Source of the DNA: JAVBKE01 sp031554215
GTDB taxonomy: Bacteria; Bacillota; Bacilli; JARBTR01
DNA length: 24,470 bases
Assembly: GCA_031554215.1 (NCBI GenBank)
Contig: JAVBKF010000201.1
Coordinates: 1-24,470 of the forward strand
Direction of reading: 5' to 3'
Positions 1 through 6,861 of the stretch are shown here, piece by piece. Each line of letters starts with the position of its first letter. Positions within the stretch are counted from its first letter, which is position 1. Under the pieces are notes generated by a model. It searched no databases and was not told where the DNA came from. It saw only the letters and a list, made by a program, of their open reading frames with translations. The translations under genes and the position numbers were made by a program.

Positions 1-170
1 AAAAGTCGGGGTTGATGGTTGTTCTTTTGTTCAGGCGTACCCAAATGGCTTTAATACCTGATTTCTCCTATACAAACCAACTTTCACTCCCTAATTTGGC
101 AGCCCTTATCATTGAGCTTTTTCCTTATTTTTGGGACATCATAAATTTGCCTGAGCCACAATGAGTTACG
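1..170 (-). pseudogene. Possible IS3-family transposase (OrfB) remnant, cut by window edge
   Basis: Reading the minus strand, short conserved-looking pieces appear in two frames. PKIRKKLNDKGCQI is followed, after a one-base shift and across an in-frame TAG, by EKSGIKAIWVRLNKRTTINP. This fits the region of IS3-type OrfB proteins just ahead of the DDE core, where a helix-turn-helix-like SPKI...L...GY.IS segment leads into a MGIKA motif. Stops and frameshifts mean it cannot be functional. The rest of the gene would lie beyond position 1. The assignment rests on remembered family patterns only. Confidence 0.42.
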
Positions 171-242
171 GCTTCACTGTTAGCATATATTGTCAATGTT
201 GTTAGACCCAAAAAACAGCATAGCCATCATTTCTGTACAACT

Positions 243-529
243 ATTATCCTCATCTATTAGGAAATACTACATTTAAATTATTTGGCTAATTGGAATACCT
301 GAGAAAACATGATTACTAATAATGTTTACATCAGCAATACCAATACTACCATCATGATTGACATCTGCTGCTTCTAGGAAATCTGGATTTGTAATCGTTG
401 CTACACCTACTGCATGGTTAGAAACAATATTCAAGTCTGATAAATTCACTTTCCCGTCGCCTGTTACATCCCCATACAGTACTAATGTGATTGAATCAAC
501 TACATTCCCACCTACAATGTTTTGTACTT
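243..529. repeat. Direct repeat, copy 1 (partner 2159-2445)
   Basis: 287 bp covering the dockerin coding end and about 30 bp past the stop codon. It is repeated at 2159-2445 at a constant offset of 1916 bp, with four substitutions by eye (about 98.6% identity). High identity including non-coding sequence points to a recent duplication or gene conversion. Confidence 0.95.
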
Positions 530-2069
530 TCATGCCAGTGCCAACCACGGTTGTACCGGCTACAGACGTAATGCCATCAGACTTTACAACTCTCAGGCTA
601 TCACTTGTATTCGCATATAAATTGGTTAGCAATTGCGACGCAGTTGTTCCAATCGCAATTTGGTTTGTATAGTGACTCGTTGTTGTCCGGTCAATATTGT
701 AAACAGGGTTATTTGTTCCTGTCTGTAGTTTAGAATAGATTAGGTAGTCAATTTTTTTGTATTTCATGGTTACTGTATGAGCACCAGTCACATTAGTGAT
801 ACTTGGATTTCCTGTTCGGAAACCCCCGTCATCAACTTGGTACTTTTGGTACGAGTAACCAGCAATTGTCGGTGGTGTTTTCGTATAGTTTGCTGCGTTT
901 GATACCAATTTTGTTGTGTTTGCTTGTCCGGAAATCGGTTGATTGTTTTCATCCACATATTTTTCTGTTATGACATGCACAGAAGGATAAGATGTATAAT
1001 GCGCATATAACGTATGATCCGCACTATTTGTAACAATTGTAGTTGCATTCACTTTTGTTCCACCTGTTGCTGCTGTATACCACCCATCAAACTTCTTACC
1101 AGCAGGTGGCGTTACTGTTGCCAATGTGCCATACGCTTCACCATTTGTTACTGTTTTTGAAGCTGGTGTTGGTGCACTGCCACCATTTGCATTAAAAGTT
1201 ACTGTTGTATCTGGAGCTCCTACCTCAGTAATCGATACATCATCCAAATACGCTGATACATATATATCGCCGGCTGGAGCAATTCTGAGTGGTCCCTGTG
1301 TTGCAGCGTCCCCTTCTTTTACCGTGAAAGGATCAGTTACTTTATGCACCCAGGTATTGTTAGTAGCGCCCCAAGTAGTTGTCCCCCAAATATAAGTATA
1401 ACCATATAGTATTTGAACTCCACTGTAAGGTGCCGTCTCAACATTTACCCAATAGTCTAGAACATATGTCTTTCCAGCTTCTAATGCTACGTTCTGCTCT
1501 AAGGTAATCATATATGGACTGTTATGGGTAGGATGATAAAATCTCATAGCTTGGGAACCCGAATGAGCTTTATTACTTGGGTACGGTAATGTCAGGAATG
1601 TAGTGCCGATATTTTGACCATCAGTAGCCCGAGATTTCCAATAAGGACTTTCGCTCTCATGGTATTCGGTCTTCCCAGGAGTATTAAAACTTTCAAAACT
1701 TGGATCCTTCACTAAATTTGTCTTTTTTGAGCCCACTCCATCTTGAGTATTTGGTTCTGTTATTTCAACTACCTGTTCCTCTACCACTTGATCTTCCGCT
1801 ACTTGATCTTCCGTTACTTGATCTTCCGCTACTTGATCTTCCGCTACTTGATCTTCAATTACTTGATCTTCCGTTACTTGATCTTCAATTACTTGTTCCG
1901 TTGCTACCTCCGATGTTGCTACTTCTTTTTTCTGGACTTCGGTATTGCCCCCAGTCTCAGCTTGTATTGACCCCACATTGCCGAGCGGTGCTATCAATAT
2001 ACCCAGCACCAACATCACTAACATTATTCCTCTTATGAAAATCGAACTCTTTCTATATGCTTTCATCAA
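273..2069 (-). CDS. Secreted modular protein with CBM-like domain, InlB-type repeat and C-terminal dockerin
   Basis: 598-residue exported protein. Residues 1-36 are a signal peptide (basic start, hydrophobic 12-30, cleavage probably after SIQA). Residues 61-100 are five-residue EDQV-x repeats, an extended acidic linker. About 118-284 look like a jelly-roll carbohydrate-binding module of the CBM4/9 type (NLVKDPSFE start, YLDDVSI end). About 288-360 form a Listeria-Bacteroides (InlB B-type) repeat with FNANGG and FDGWYT. About 365-438 resemble a MucBP-like domain. Residues 532-598 are a type I dockerin with two calcium loops, GDVTGDGKVNLSD and ADVNHDGSIGIAD. No LPXTG motif is present and no cohesin is encoded nearby. 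GGGGAGG precedes ATGATG, so the second ATG is also a possible start. Its role is probably carbohydrate binding or surface attachment (inference); no catalytic domain is visible. The last 85 codons are duplicated upstream. Confidence 0.85.
   Translation of the reverse strand: MMKAYRKSSIFIRGIMLVMLVLGILIAPLGNVGSIQAETGGNTEVQKKEVATSEVATEQVIEDQVTEDQVIEDQVAEDQVAEDQVTEDQVAEDQVVEEQVVEITEPNTQDGVGSKKTNLVKDPSFESFNTPGKTEYHESESPYWKSRATDGQNIGTTFLTLPYPSNKAHSGSQAMRFYHPTHNSPYMITLEQNVALEAGKTYVLDYWVNVETAPYSGVQILYGYTYIWGTTTWGATNNTWVHKVTDPFTVKEGDAATQGPLRIAPAGDIYVSAYLDDVSITEVGAPDTTVTFNANGGSAPTPASKTVTNGEAYGTLATVTPPAGKKFDGWYTAATGGTKVNATTIVTNSADHTLYAHYTSYPSVHVITEKYVDENNQPISGQANTTKLVSNAANYTKTPPTIAGYSYQKYQVDDGGFRTGNPSITNVTGAHTVTMKYKKIDYLIYSKLQTGTNNPVYNIDRTTTSHYTNQIAIGTTASQLLTNLYANTSDSLRVVKSDGITSVAGTTVVGTGMKVQNIVGGNVVDSITLVLYGDVTGDGKVNLSDLNIVSNHAVGVATITNPDFLEAADVNHDGSIGIADVNIISNHVFSGIPISQII
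1771..1905 (-). repeat. 15-bp coding minisatellite
   Basis: Seven consecutive 15-bp units (1786-1890; plus-strand unit ACTTGATCTTCCGCT with CCGTT or CAATT variants) are flanked by one degenerate unit on each side. They encode the EDQVA/T/I linker of the dockerin protein. Unit length is a multiple of three, so copy-number change keeps the frame. Confidence 0.93.
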
Positions 2070-2158
2070 TTTACCTCCCCTTTTTACTATAAAGTAACTG
2101 TAAACCTATTATTCTTGACATTCCCATTAAACAATCTGATAAACGCTCCTCCACTACC

Positions 2159-2445
2159 ATTATCCTCATCTATTAGGAAATACTGCATTTAAATTTTTTG
2201 GCTAATTGGAATACCTGAGAAAACATGATTACTAATAATGTTTACATCAGCAATACCAATACTACCATCATGATTGACATCTGCTGCTTCTAGGAAATCT
2301 GGATTTGTAATCGTTGCTACACCTACTACATGGTTAGAAACAGTATTCAAGTCTGATAAATTCACTTTCCCGTCGCCTGTTACATCCCCATACAGTACTA
2401 ATGTGATTGAATCAACTACATTCCCACCTACAATGTTTTGTACTT
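2159..2445. repeat. Direct repeat, copy 2 (partner 243-529)
   Basis: Second copy of the 287-bp dockerin/3'-flank repeat. It ends sharply at 2445, inside the codons for the region just before the dockerin, which marks the deletion junction of the paralogue. Confidence 0.95.
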
Positions 2446-2508
2446 CAAAGTCATAACGCCTATTCCTCTGAAAATGCCCATTAGACACTATCATAAACCA
2501 CTTTTCAC
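2189..2508 (-). pseudogene. Internally deleted paralogue of the dockerin protein gene
   Basis: The 3' part, with stop at 2189, encodes a dockerin almost identical to that of the downstream gene: 2159-2445 matches 243-529 with four mismatches and no gaps. The 5' part has a good ribosome site (AAGGAGGG, 2518-2525) nine bases before a GTG at 2508, but that frame stops after five codons. An ATG at 2494 opens a 101-codon frame that reaches the dockerin, with no hydrophobic signal sequence. The stretch around ATTTTCAGAGGAATAG resembles the signal-peptide coding region of the intact gene. I infer a former full-length tandem copy that lost everything between its first codons and the dockerin. Expression of the 101-residue product cannot be excluded. 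Confidence 0.7.
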
Positions 2509-2544
2509 AAGTATGTTCCCTCCTTACCTTTTTACTCAGTGGTA

Positions 2545-2573
2545 ATTATACATTGTATAGTAAATAATTAACA
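2545..2573 (-). promoter_or_regulatory. Candidate promoter of the deleted dockerin paralogue
   Basis: On the minus strand there is a perfect TATAAT (2545-2550) within an AT-rich tract. The -35 at 17-bp spacing (2568-2573, TGTTAA) is weak. A TTGACT at 2573-2578 would require a 22-bp spacer. The site lies about 20 bp upstream of the GGAGGG ribosome site. Confidence 0.35.
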
Positions 2574-2674
2574 GTCAAATTTATCCTTTTCGTTAACTTG
2601 GGTTGTTGAATAATTAATGCACAGAATCCAAAGAAAAAACTGGAATTTCACAAGGATTTTATAGTCTGACGCCA

Positions 2675-2852
2675 AGTAAAGGGACATGATGAAAAGACAC
2701 CTTTTATCATGTCAAGAAGTGGAAATTGTTGGGATACACGCTCTACAGAAATCTTTTTTGGTCATATAAAAGATGAGGTCAATTATAAATCATGTGCTTC
2801 ATTTTCCAAGGTACAAAACATGTCATTAATACATTCGTTACTACAGACATTA
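2675..2852 (+). pseudogene. IS3-family transposase (OrfB) C-terminal fragment
   Basis: From about 2675 the plus strand reads KTPFIMSRSGNCWDT, then EIFFGHIKDEVNYKSCASF. This is the very conserved end of the DDE integrase core of IS3/IS150-group transposases (SMSR.GNCWDNA..ESFFGHMKDE), including the catalytic glutamate region. A stop (TGA) precedes it and nothing upstream supplies the rest. The family-like reading continues to about 2850, where the left terminal repeat of the IS66 derivative begins, so this fragment was probably interrupted by that insertion. It is non-functional. Confidence 0.78.
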
Positions 2853-2876
2853 GTAAGCGTAAAACCACGGACACCT
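2853..2876 (+). repeat. Left terminal inverted repeat of IS66 derivative
   Basis: Begins GTAAGCGTAAAACCACGG and pairs with the complement of 3549-3571. It lies 64 bp beyond the tnpC stop codon, where the end of an IS66 element is expected. Confidence 0.8.
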
Positions 2877-2940
2877 CGATGACAGGGGAAAAAGAGGATA
2901 AACTAAAAAAGCCAAGATCTGAAGATCGAGGCCCAAGAGT

Positions 2941-3081
2941 TTATACGACTTTGTTTGAATGGAAACAATCAGCTGGTAAGCTAGATGACCATGGGAGAAG
3001 TGCCTCAATTTCTTGAGGGTTATCTCTGTTAACGTTAGGAAGTTTTTCAACAATACTGTTTGATTCTGTATTTGTTTTCAT
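2941..3081 (-). pseudogene. IS66 tnpC C-terminal remnant
   Basis: A 46-codon minus-strand frame contains VEKLPNVNRDNPQEIEALLP followed by WSSSLPADC. This is the diagnostic C-terminal end of IS66 transposases (ekLPN.......LLPWS..LP..C). The ATG at 3081 is fortuitous; upstream the frame is closed by TAA, and the remaining 450 or so codons with the catalytic DDE core are absent. It lies 58 bp downstream of tnpB, in the right order and orientation for the same element. Confidence 0.8.
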
Positions 3082-3095
3082 AAATCTATTTTATC

Positions 3096-3133
3096 AAAAA
3101 AAGCTGATAAGTCCTCTGTTTATCAGCTTTTTT
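3096..3133. terminator. Bidirectional hairpin terminator inside the IS66 derivative
   Basis: Perfect 14-bp arms, AAAAAAGCTGATAA and TTATCAGCTTTTTT, with an eight-base loop. A-runs and T-runs on the two sides make it a plausible intrinsic terminator on both strands. It lies exactly where most of tnpC has been lost, directly after the tnpB stop. Confidence 0.8.
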
Positions 3134-3139
3134 CACCTT

Positions 3140-3496
3140 TTAATAAGATACTCTGGCAACAACTTCCTCATGTTTTTCTTGATATTGAATGAATGATAAA
3201 CCACTTAGTACCCACTCTATTTCTCGTCGATTTACTGTGCTGATCTTCTCGTTTTCTCCTGGCCATTTGAACTTTCCTGTTTCTAATCTACGGTAGTACA
3301 GCCAAAAACCATTGTGCTCCCAGTGAAGGATTTTTAATTTGTTTCTATCTCTGTTACAAAAGAGAAATAGCTCGTTTTGAAACGGATCGAGTTTATATTG
3401 TCCTTTTACGATTGCCGTTAGACCACCCACTGATTTTATGAGGTCTGTTGCTCCTCCTGCTAGATGGAATAGCTTCACCTTATTTATGTTTAGCAT
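3140..3496 (-). CDS. tnpB: IS66 family accessory protein TnpB
   Basis: 118 residues, the usual length for IS66 Orf2/TnpB. The family pattern is clear: an N-terminal KLFHLAGGATDLIKSVGGLT segment (family: YLA.G.TDMRKS.DGL), then DPFQNELFLFCNRDRNKLK, then a W.H.GFWLYYRRLE.GKF.WP block. TnpB is needed with TnpA and the TnpC transposase for IS66 transposition, but its biochemical role is not settled. The frame is uninterrupted and has a strong AAGGAGGG site seven bases before ATG. The upstream frame CMRKPRTPVNRGKEDVNAKK overlaps the start by 17 bp and ends in TAA, as a tnpA tail would. Without tnpC in this element it cannot mobilise itself; it could act in trans if a full IS66 exists elsewhere. 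Confidence 0.88.
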   Translation of the reverse strand: MLNINKVKLFHLAGGATDLIKSVGGLTAIVKGQYKLDPFQNELFLFCNRDRNKLKILHWEHNGFWLYYRRLETGKFKWPGENEKISTVNRREIEWVLSGLSFIQYQEKHEEVVARVSY

Positions 3497-3548
3497 TCAG
3501 ATGCCCTCCTTTTTTCTTAGCGTTTACATCTTCTTTGCCTCTATTCAC

Positions 3549-3571
3549 AGGTGTTCGTGGTTTACGCATAC
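3549..3571 (-). repeat. Right terminal inverted repeat of IS66 derivative
   Basis: Read on the minus strand it begins GTATGCGTAAACCACG and mirrors 2853-2876. tnpB starts only 52 bp inside it, leaving no room for a complete tnpA. Confidence 0.78.
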
Positions 3572-3611
3572 ATTGCAGCCTAACAAATTATTGAGCTTTA
3601 AAAGCGCACCA

Positions 3612-3659
3612 AAAGAGCCCCGGACGAAAACGGCAACCGTTTCGTCCAGGGCTCTTTTC
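3612..3659. terminator. Terminator after the M3 peptidase gene
   Basis: Long hairpin with arms AAAAGAGCCC-C-GGACGAAA and the complementary TTTCGTCC-A-GGGCTCTTTT, extended by a short ACGG/CCGT stem around a CAA loop. T- and A-runs flank it, so it can end transcription from either side. It begins 24 bp past the peptidase stop codon. Confidence 0.88.
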
Positions 3660-3682
3660 CTATTCTAGTCTCAGGCTATCCA

Positions 3683-5377
3683 TTACAACCGTTCATCGTC
3701 AGTACGATCGAACCATTCCTCAAGCTCACTAACAACCGATGCTACACAGCCATCAGCAAATGGTGAAATCAAATTCGCTTCCCGAACAAGCTCTACAAAC
3801 GATTTGCTGCCACCTAGCTGACAAAGATGCAAGTAATCTTGCCAAGCTGCCTGCGGGTTTTCATGCATTCGCTTCCAAAACTGAAATGCGCAGACCTGTG
3901 CTAACGTATAATCAATATAATAAAACGGTGATCCATAAATATGACCTTGTCGTTGCCAACGACCGCCATCATTTAAATACGAATTATCACCGAAATCAAG
4001 ATGCGGCATGTAGACCTTCTCAAGCTTCGACCAAGCAAACCGGCGTTCGGCTGGTGTCATTTCTGGATGCTCGTACACAACATGCTGAAACTCATCAACT
4101 AGCACGCCATATGGCAAGAATAACACCGCAGAAGCTAAGTGATCATAATGATATTTATTCGTTTGCTCCTTGAAAAATAATTCCATCCATGGCCAAGCAA
4201 AGAACTCCATACTCATCGAATGAATTTCACATGCTTCAAGAGTCGGAAAGCCATATTCGGGCACTTCAAGCGTCCGGCTCAGATAACACTGAAACGCATG
4301 ACCTACCTCATGGGTCAGCACATCAATATCGGCTGATGTCCCGTTGAAATTAGAGAAAATAAATGGTGATTGGTACGACTGAAAGAATGTGCAATAACCG
4401 CCAGCCATTTTTCCCTTTTTCGCAACTAAATCCATTAAGCCATTCTCTGTCATAAATTGAAAAAAACCATTCGTCTCTGCCGATAATTCTTGATACATCT
4501 TTTGACCATTTTCGACAATCCATTCCGGTGAACCTTGTGGGGTTGCGTTCCCAGTCTTAAAGCGAAACATTTCATCATGAAATTGCAGCTTTTCGACACC
4601 AATCCGCTTCGCCTGCTTTTGATACAATTTCGTAGCGAGTGGCACGATACGATCACGAATCTGCTTGCGGTAGTTTGCAACCATTTCTGCATCGTAATCT
4701 GTTCTTGCGAGCCTGTGATAGCCAAGTTCAACGTAATTTTCGTACCCTAGCTTCACCGCAATCTCCGTCCGCACTTTGACCAATTGATCATAGATCGAAT
4801 CAAATGATGCTACATTGTCTGCGAAGAAACCGAACTTCGCATCCAGCGCCCCTTTCCTTACATCTCGGTCCACATTTTCTAGATAAGGATCAATTTGTGC
4901 CAAAGTACATTCGTTTCCATCAAACGAAATTTGCGCTGATGCAATGAGCTTCTCATATTCGCTAACCAGTTTATTTTCCTGCTGTAATAGCGGAATAATC
5001 TCTGGGGAGAACGTCTTGAGTTGCGCCTCTGCCAAAGCAAATAATTGGTGTCCATACTTTGCTTCAAGCTGCTCCCTAAACCTAGCCACCACTAACGCCT
5101 CGTAAAATGCAGTCGTCATTTCTTCAAACTCTGGGCCTGCCTCATCAAAAAAGTCTTGCTCACTCTTGTAGAATTCATCATTTATATCAATTGAATGCCT
5201 TGTACTCGCTAAACTTTGCATGGTCTCTACATGACTGCGTAAACCGTTTATGGCATCCATTGCCTCAACCTGTGCAGAAAAATGGTCCGCAGCCTGAAAC
5301 GCCGCTAATTTTTCCAAGAAATCCGCTTTCCAGGTGCTTAAATCAGGTCGCTTATATTCAAATTCAGAAAATTTCAT
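3683..5377 (-). CDS. M3 family oligoendopeptidase
   Basis: 564-residue cytosolic zinc metallopeptidase that should trim short peptides (thimet/oligopeptidase-F superfamily). The zinc and catalytic motif HEVGH is at residues 356-360, and a downstream EACEIHSMSMEFF segment (381-393) supplies the third ligand, a glutamate. The length and overall pattern fit the roughly 560-residue M3 group distinct from PepF proper, so no symbol is given. No signal peptide is seen. The start is secure: AAGGAGG lies seven bases before ATG. It is a single-gene unit with its own extended -10 promoter and a strong terminator. The usual Bacillus neighbours after rsmE (mtaB, yqeY, rpsU) are not found here. Confidence 0.92.
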   Translation of the reverse strand: MKFSEFEYKRPDLSTWKADFLEKLAAFQAADHFSAQVEAMDAINGLRSHVETMQSLASTRHSIDINDEFYKSEQDFFDEAGPEFEEMTTAFYEALVVARFREQLEAKYGHQLFALAEAQLKTFSPEIIPLLQQENKLVSEYEKLIASAQISFDGNECTLAQIDPYLENVDRDVRKGALDAKFGFFADNVASFDSIYDQLVKVRTEIAVKLGYENYVELGYHRLARTDYDAEMVANYRKQIRDRIVPLATKLYQKQAKRIGVEKLQFHDEMFRFKTGNATPQGSPEWIVENGQKMYQELSAETNGFFQFMTENGLMDLVAKKGKMAGGYCTFFQSYQSPFIFSNFNGTSADIDVLTHEVGHAFQCYLSRTLEVPEYGFPTLEACEIHSMSMEFFAWPWMELFFKEQTNKYHYDHLASAVLFLPYGVLVDEFQHVVYEHPEMTPAERRFAWSKLEKVYMPHLDFGDNSYLNDGGRWQRQGHIYGSPFYYIDYTLAQVCAFQFWKRMHENPQAAWQDYLHLCQLGGSKSFVELVREANLISPFADGCVASVVSELEEWFDRTDDERL

Positions 5378-5406
5378 CTTTTATCCTCCTTAAAAATCTT
5401 GTTTCC

Positions 5407-5412
5407 ACTATA
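5407..5412 (-). promoter_or_regulatory. Extended -10 promoter for the M3 peptidase gene
   Basis: Minus strand TGGTATAGT gives an extended -10 (TG-n-TATAGT) about 30 bp upstream of the ATG. No good -35 lies 17 bp upstream (TAGAAT). Confidence 0.55.
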
Positions 5413-5581
5413 CCACGTGATAGAGAACAATTCTAATGGTTGAGAGAGCGGAGTCCATATGCCTACCTAAGATAACGTTTTAACTATCTACTGGATACTC
5501 CAAGTTGACTAACCCCCTTAAGTGAAAGTGTGACAATGTTCTTTGATGATGCTATCCATCCAATCTCAGCCCGAACAAATT

Positions 5582-5596
5582 GCAAACTCAGTTTGC
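5582..5596. terminator. Weak hairpin downstream of MFS gene
   Basis: GCAAAC-TCA-GTTTGC, followed on the minus strand by AATTTGTT. It is the only hairpin seen between the MFS stop and the peptidase promoter; the weak stem and short T-run make termination uncertain. Confidence 0.3.
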
Positions 5597-5662
5597 CACA
5601 ACCCAATCAACCAGGATTCAGCGATTACGTCACTACCTGAACCTAGTTTCTTCTTTGTAGCT

Positions 5663-6832
5663 TTATCTGTATAAAGCAGCAGGTTTATATTTCCCAAAGA
5701 GAACAAAACACACAAAGGCAAACAATAACAGACCGGTAAAGAGATAGAAGAAGTTTTCTGCTGGTAATCGTTCAATGGCGATTCCGCCAAGAAATGGACC
5801 AGAAATACTGCCAACACTATAAGCAATCCCAACTAATAAATTACCTGCTGGCAAATAAGAACGTGGTACAGCATCTGCCATAAAGGCAATGCCCAGTGAA
5901 TAAAAAGAACCAATACAGGCACCAGCAAGAAAAATTGACAACAATAAGTACAGTGGTTCATCTGGGTTTCTTCCAGCAAAGAAGAAGCTGATGGCCCCAA
6001 GAACTGAGAGCAATTCAAGCATCTTCCGCCGTCCATAGCGATCACTGAGTACGCCTAATGGATACTGCGTCACAATCGTCCCGATTGCAAATGAGGTCAA
6101 AATAATCGAAATCCATGAAATCTCAAAAGATTCACGCAAGGCAAAGACTGGGAAATTGTTGTTTAAAGACGCCTCGATGTAGCCGAACAAAAAGGACGGC
6201 AGAAAGAAAAGCCAAGCATAACGAAGAAGCACCTTCAATTTAATAAACGTACTTGTAAATGTCAGTTTTTCTGTATGCCTTTCTGGGAATTCATCACGTA
6301 GAAAGAGTACGGGTACCCACGCTAACAGACTAAGTCCTGCACTAATAAGAAAAGGCAAATAGATATCCACTTGCACAAACGAAACTAGTAGCGGACCAAT
6401 AGCAAACCCGACTGTATACGAAAGACCATAGAGTGAAAGGCTTCTCCCTCTGGTAGACTGCGTCGAAAAATCAGTCAACCAAGTTTGTGCAGAAAAGTGC
6501 AAGAATTGATCACCAATCCCGATAAACATCCGCAAAACAAACCAGAAAGCAAGCGAGTGCCAAGCTGGAAACAGCAAAAATGACATCATTACTGTAGTGC
6601 CACCAATCACAATCATTTTCCGGTAGCCTAGCCAGTGGAGTGGCTTCTCCATGAATGGCGATGCAAGCATGATGCCCAGATAAAGAGCAATCGCATGTAA
6701 TCCATTAGCAGTTGAAGAAACCCCCATTTCCTCAAGTATAATCGCAATCAAGGGGACTGATATTCCTTGTGAAAGTCCTGAAACAAATACAGAAAGAATG
6801 ATGACTGAAAACCGCTTACTTGCGTACCCCAT
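5663..6832 (-). CDS. MFS transporter
   Basis: 389-residue integral membrane protein with about 12 hydrophobic segments, in the usual size range of major facilitator proteins. The cytoplasmic motif GVLSDRYGRRKM (260-271) is well preserved in the second half; the first-half equivalent is degenerate (MEKPLHWLGYRKM, 61-73). A YTVGFAIGP segment (139-147) resembles the antiporter-type motif C in TM5, which hints at efflux. The substrate cannot be told. The frame extends upstream to a TTG at 6847, but GGGAG six bases before the ATG at 6832 makes that the likely start. It lies 29 bp after rsmE and may be co-transcribed with prmA-rsmE. This gene marks the end of the conserved Bacillus block. Confidence 0.88.
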   Translation of the reverse strand: MGYASKRFSVIILSVFVSGLSQGISVPLIAIILEEMGVSSTANGLHAIALYLGIMLASPFMEKPLHWLGYRKMIVIGGTTVMMSFLLFPAWHSLAFWFVLRMFIGIGDQFLHFSAQTWLTDFSTQSTRGRSLSLYGLSYTVGFAIGPLLVSFVQVDIYLPFLISAGLSLLAWVPVLFLRDEFPERHTEKLTFTSTFIKLKVLLRYAWLFFLPSFLFGYIEASLNNNFPVFALRESFEISWISIILTSFAIGTIVTQYPLGVLSDRYGRRKMLELLSVLGAISFFFAGRNPDEPLYLLLSIFLAGACIGSFYSLGIAFMADAVPRSYLPAGNLLVGIAYSVGSISGPFLGGIAIERLPAENFFYLFTGLLLFAFVCFVLFGKYKPAALYR

Positions 6833-6861
6833 AATGCACTCCCACAAAATACCCTATTAAA

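Larger units (their letters stand above)
2853..3571 (-). mobile_element. Internally deleted IS66-family element
   Basis: 719-bp element bounded by imperfect terminal inverted repeats: 2853-2876 (starts GTAAGCGTAAAACC) and the complement of 3549-3571 (starts GTATGCGTAAACC). They match over 24 positions with two mismatches and a one-base gap. Inside, in minus-strand order, are a short possible tnpA tail overlapping the tnpB start, intact tnpB, a strong hairpin, and the last 46 codons of tnpC. A full IS66 carries tnpA-tnpB-tnpC (about 2.5 kb), so most of tnpC and tnpA is missing. The 8-bp flanks (agacatta / attgcagc) show no target duplication, so age, rearrangement or a misjudged edge remains possible. 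Confidence 0.8.

Noticed and set aside
1700..2038. Plus-strand open frames rich in Leu/Asp repeats (LLDLP and YLIFR periodic peptides)
   Set aside because: They are read through the 15-bp minisatellite of the dockerin gene on the opposite strand; the 3-divisible repeat keeps several frames open. No ribosome site or family signature.
2850..3053. 67-codon minus-strand frame across the IS66 derivative
   Set aside because: A different minus-strand frame over the same region (2941-3081) carries the clear tnpC C-terminal signature, so this one is a shadow; no signal or motif was seen in it.
3739..4173. 144-codon plus-strand frame opposite the M3 peptidase
   Set aside because: Lies wholly inside a conserved metallopeptidase gene and has no recognisable domain or start signal.
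5566..5832. 88-codon minus-strand frame overlapping the end of the MFS gene
   Set aside because: Out of frame with a well-supported transporter for much of its length and without a ribosome site. A frameshifted longer MFS C terminus was considered, but the protein already has a normal length.
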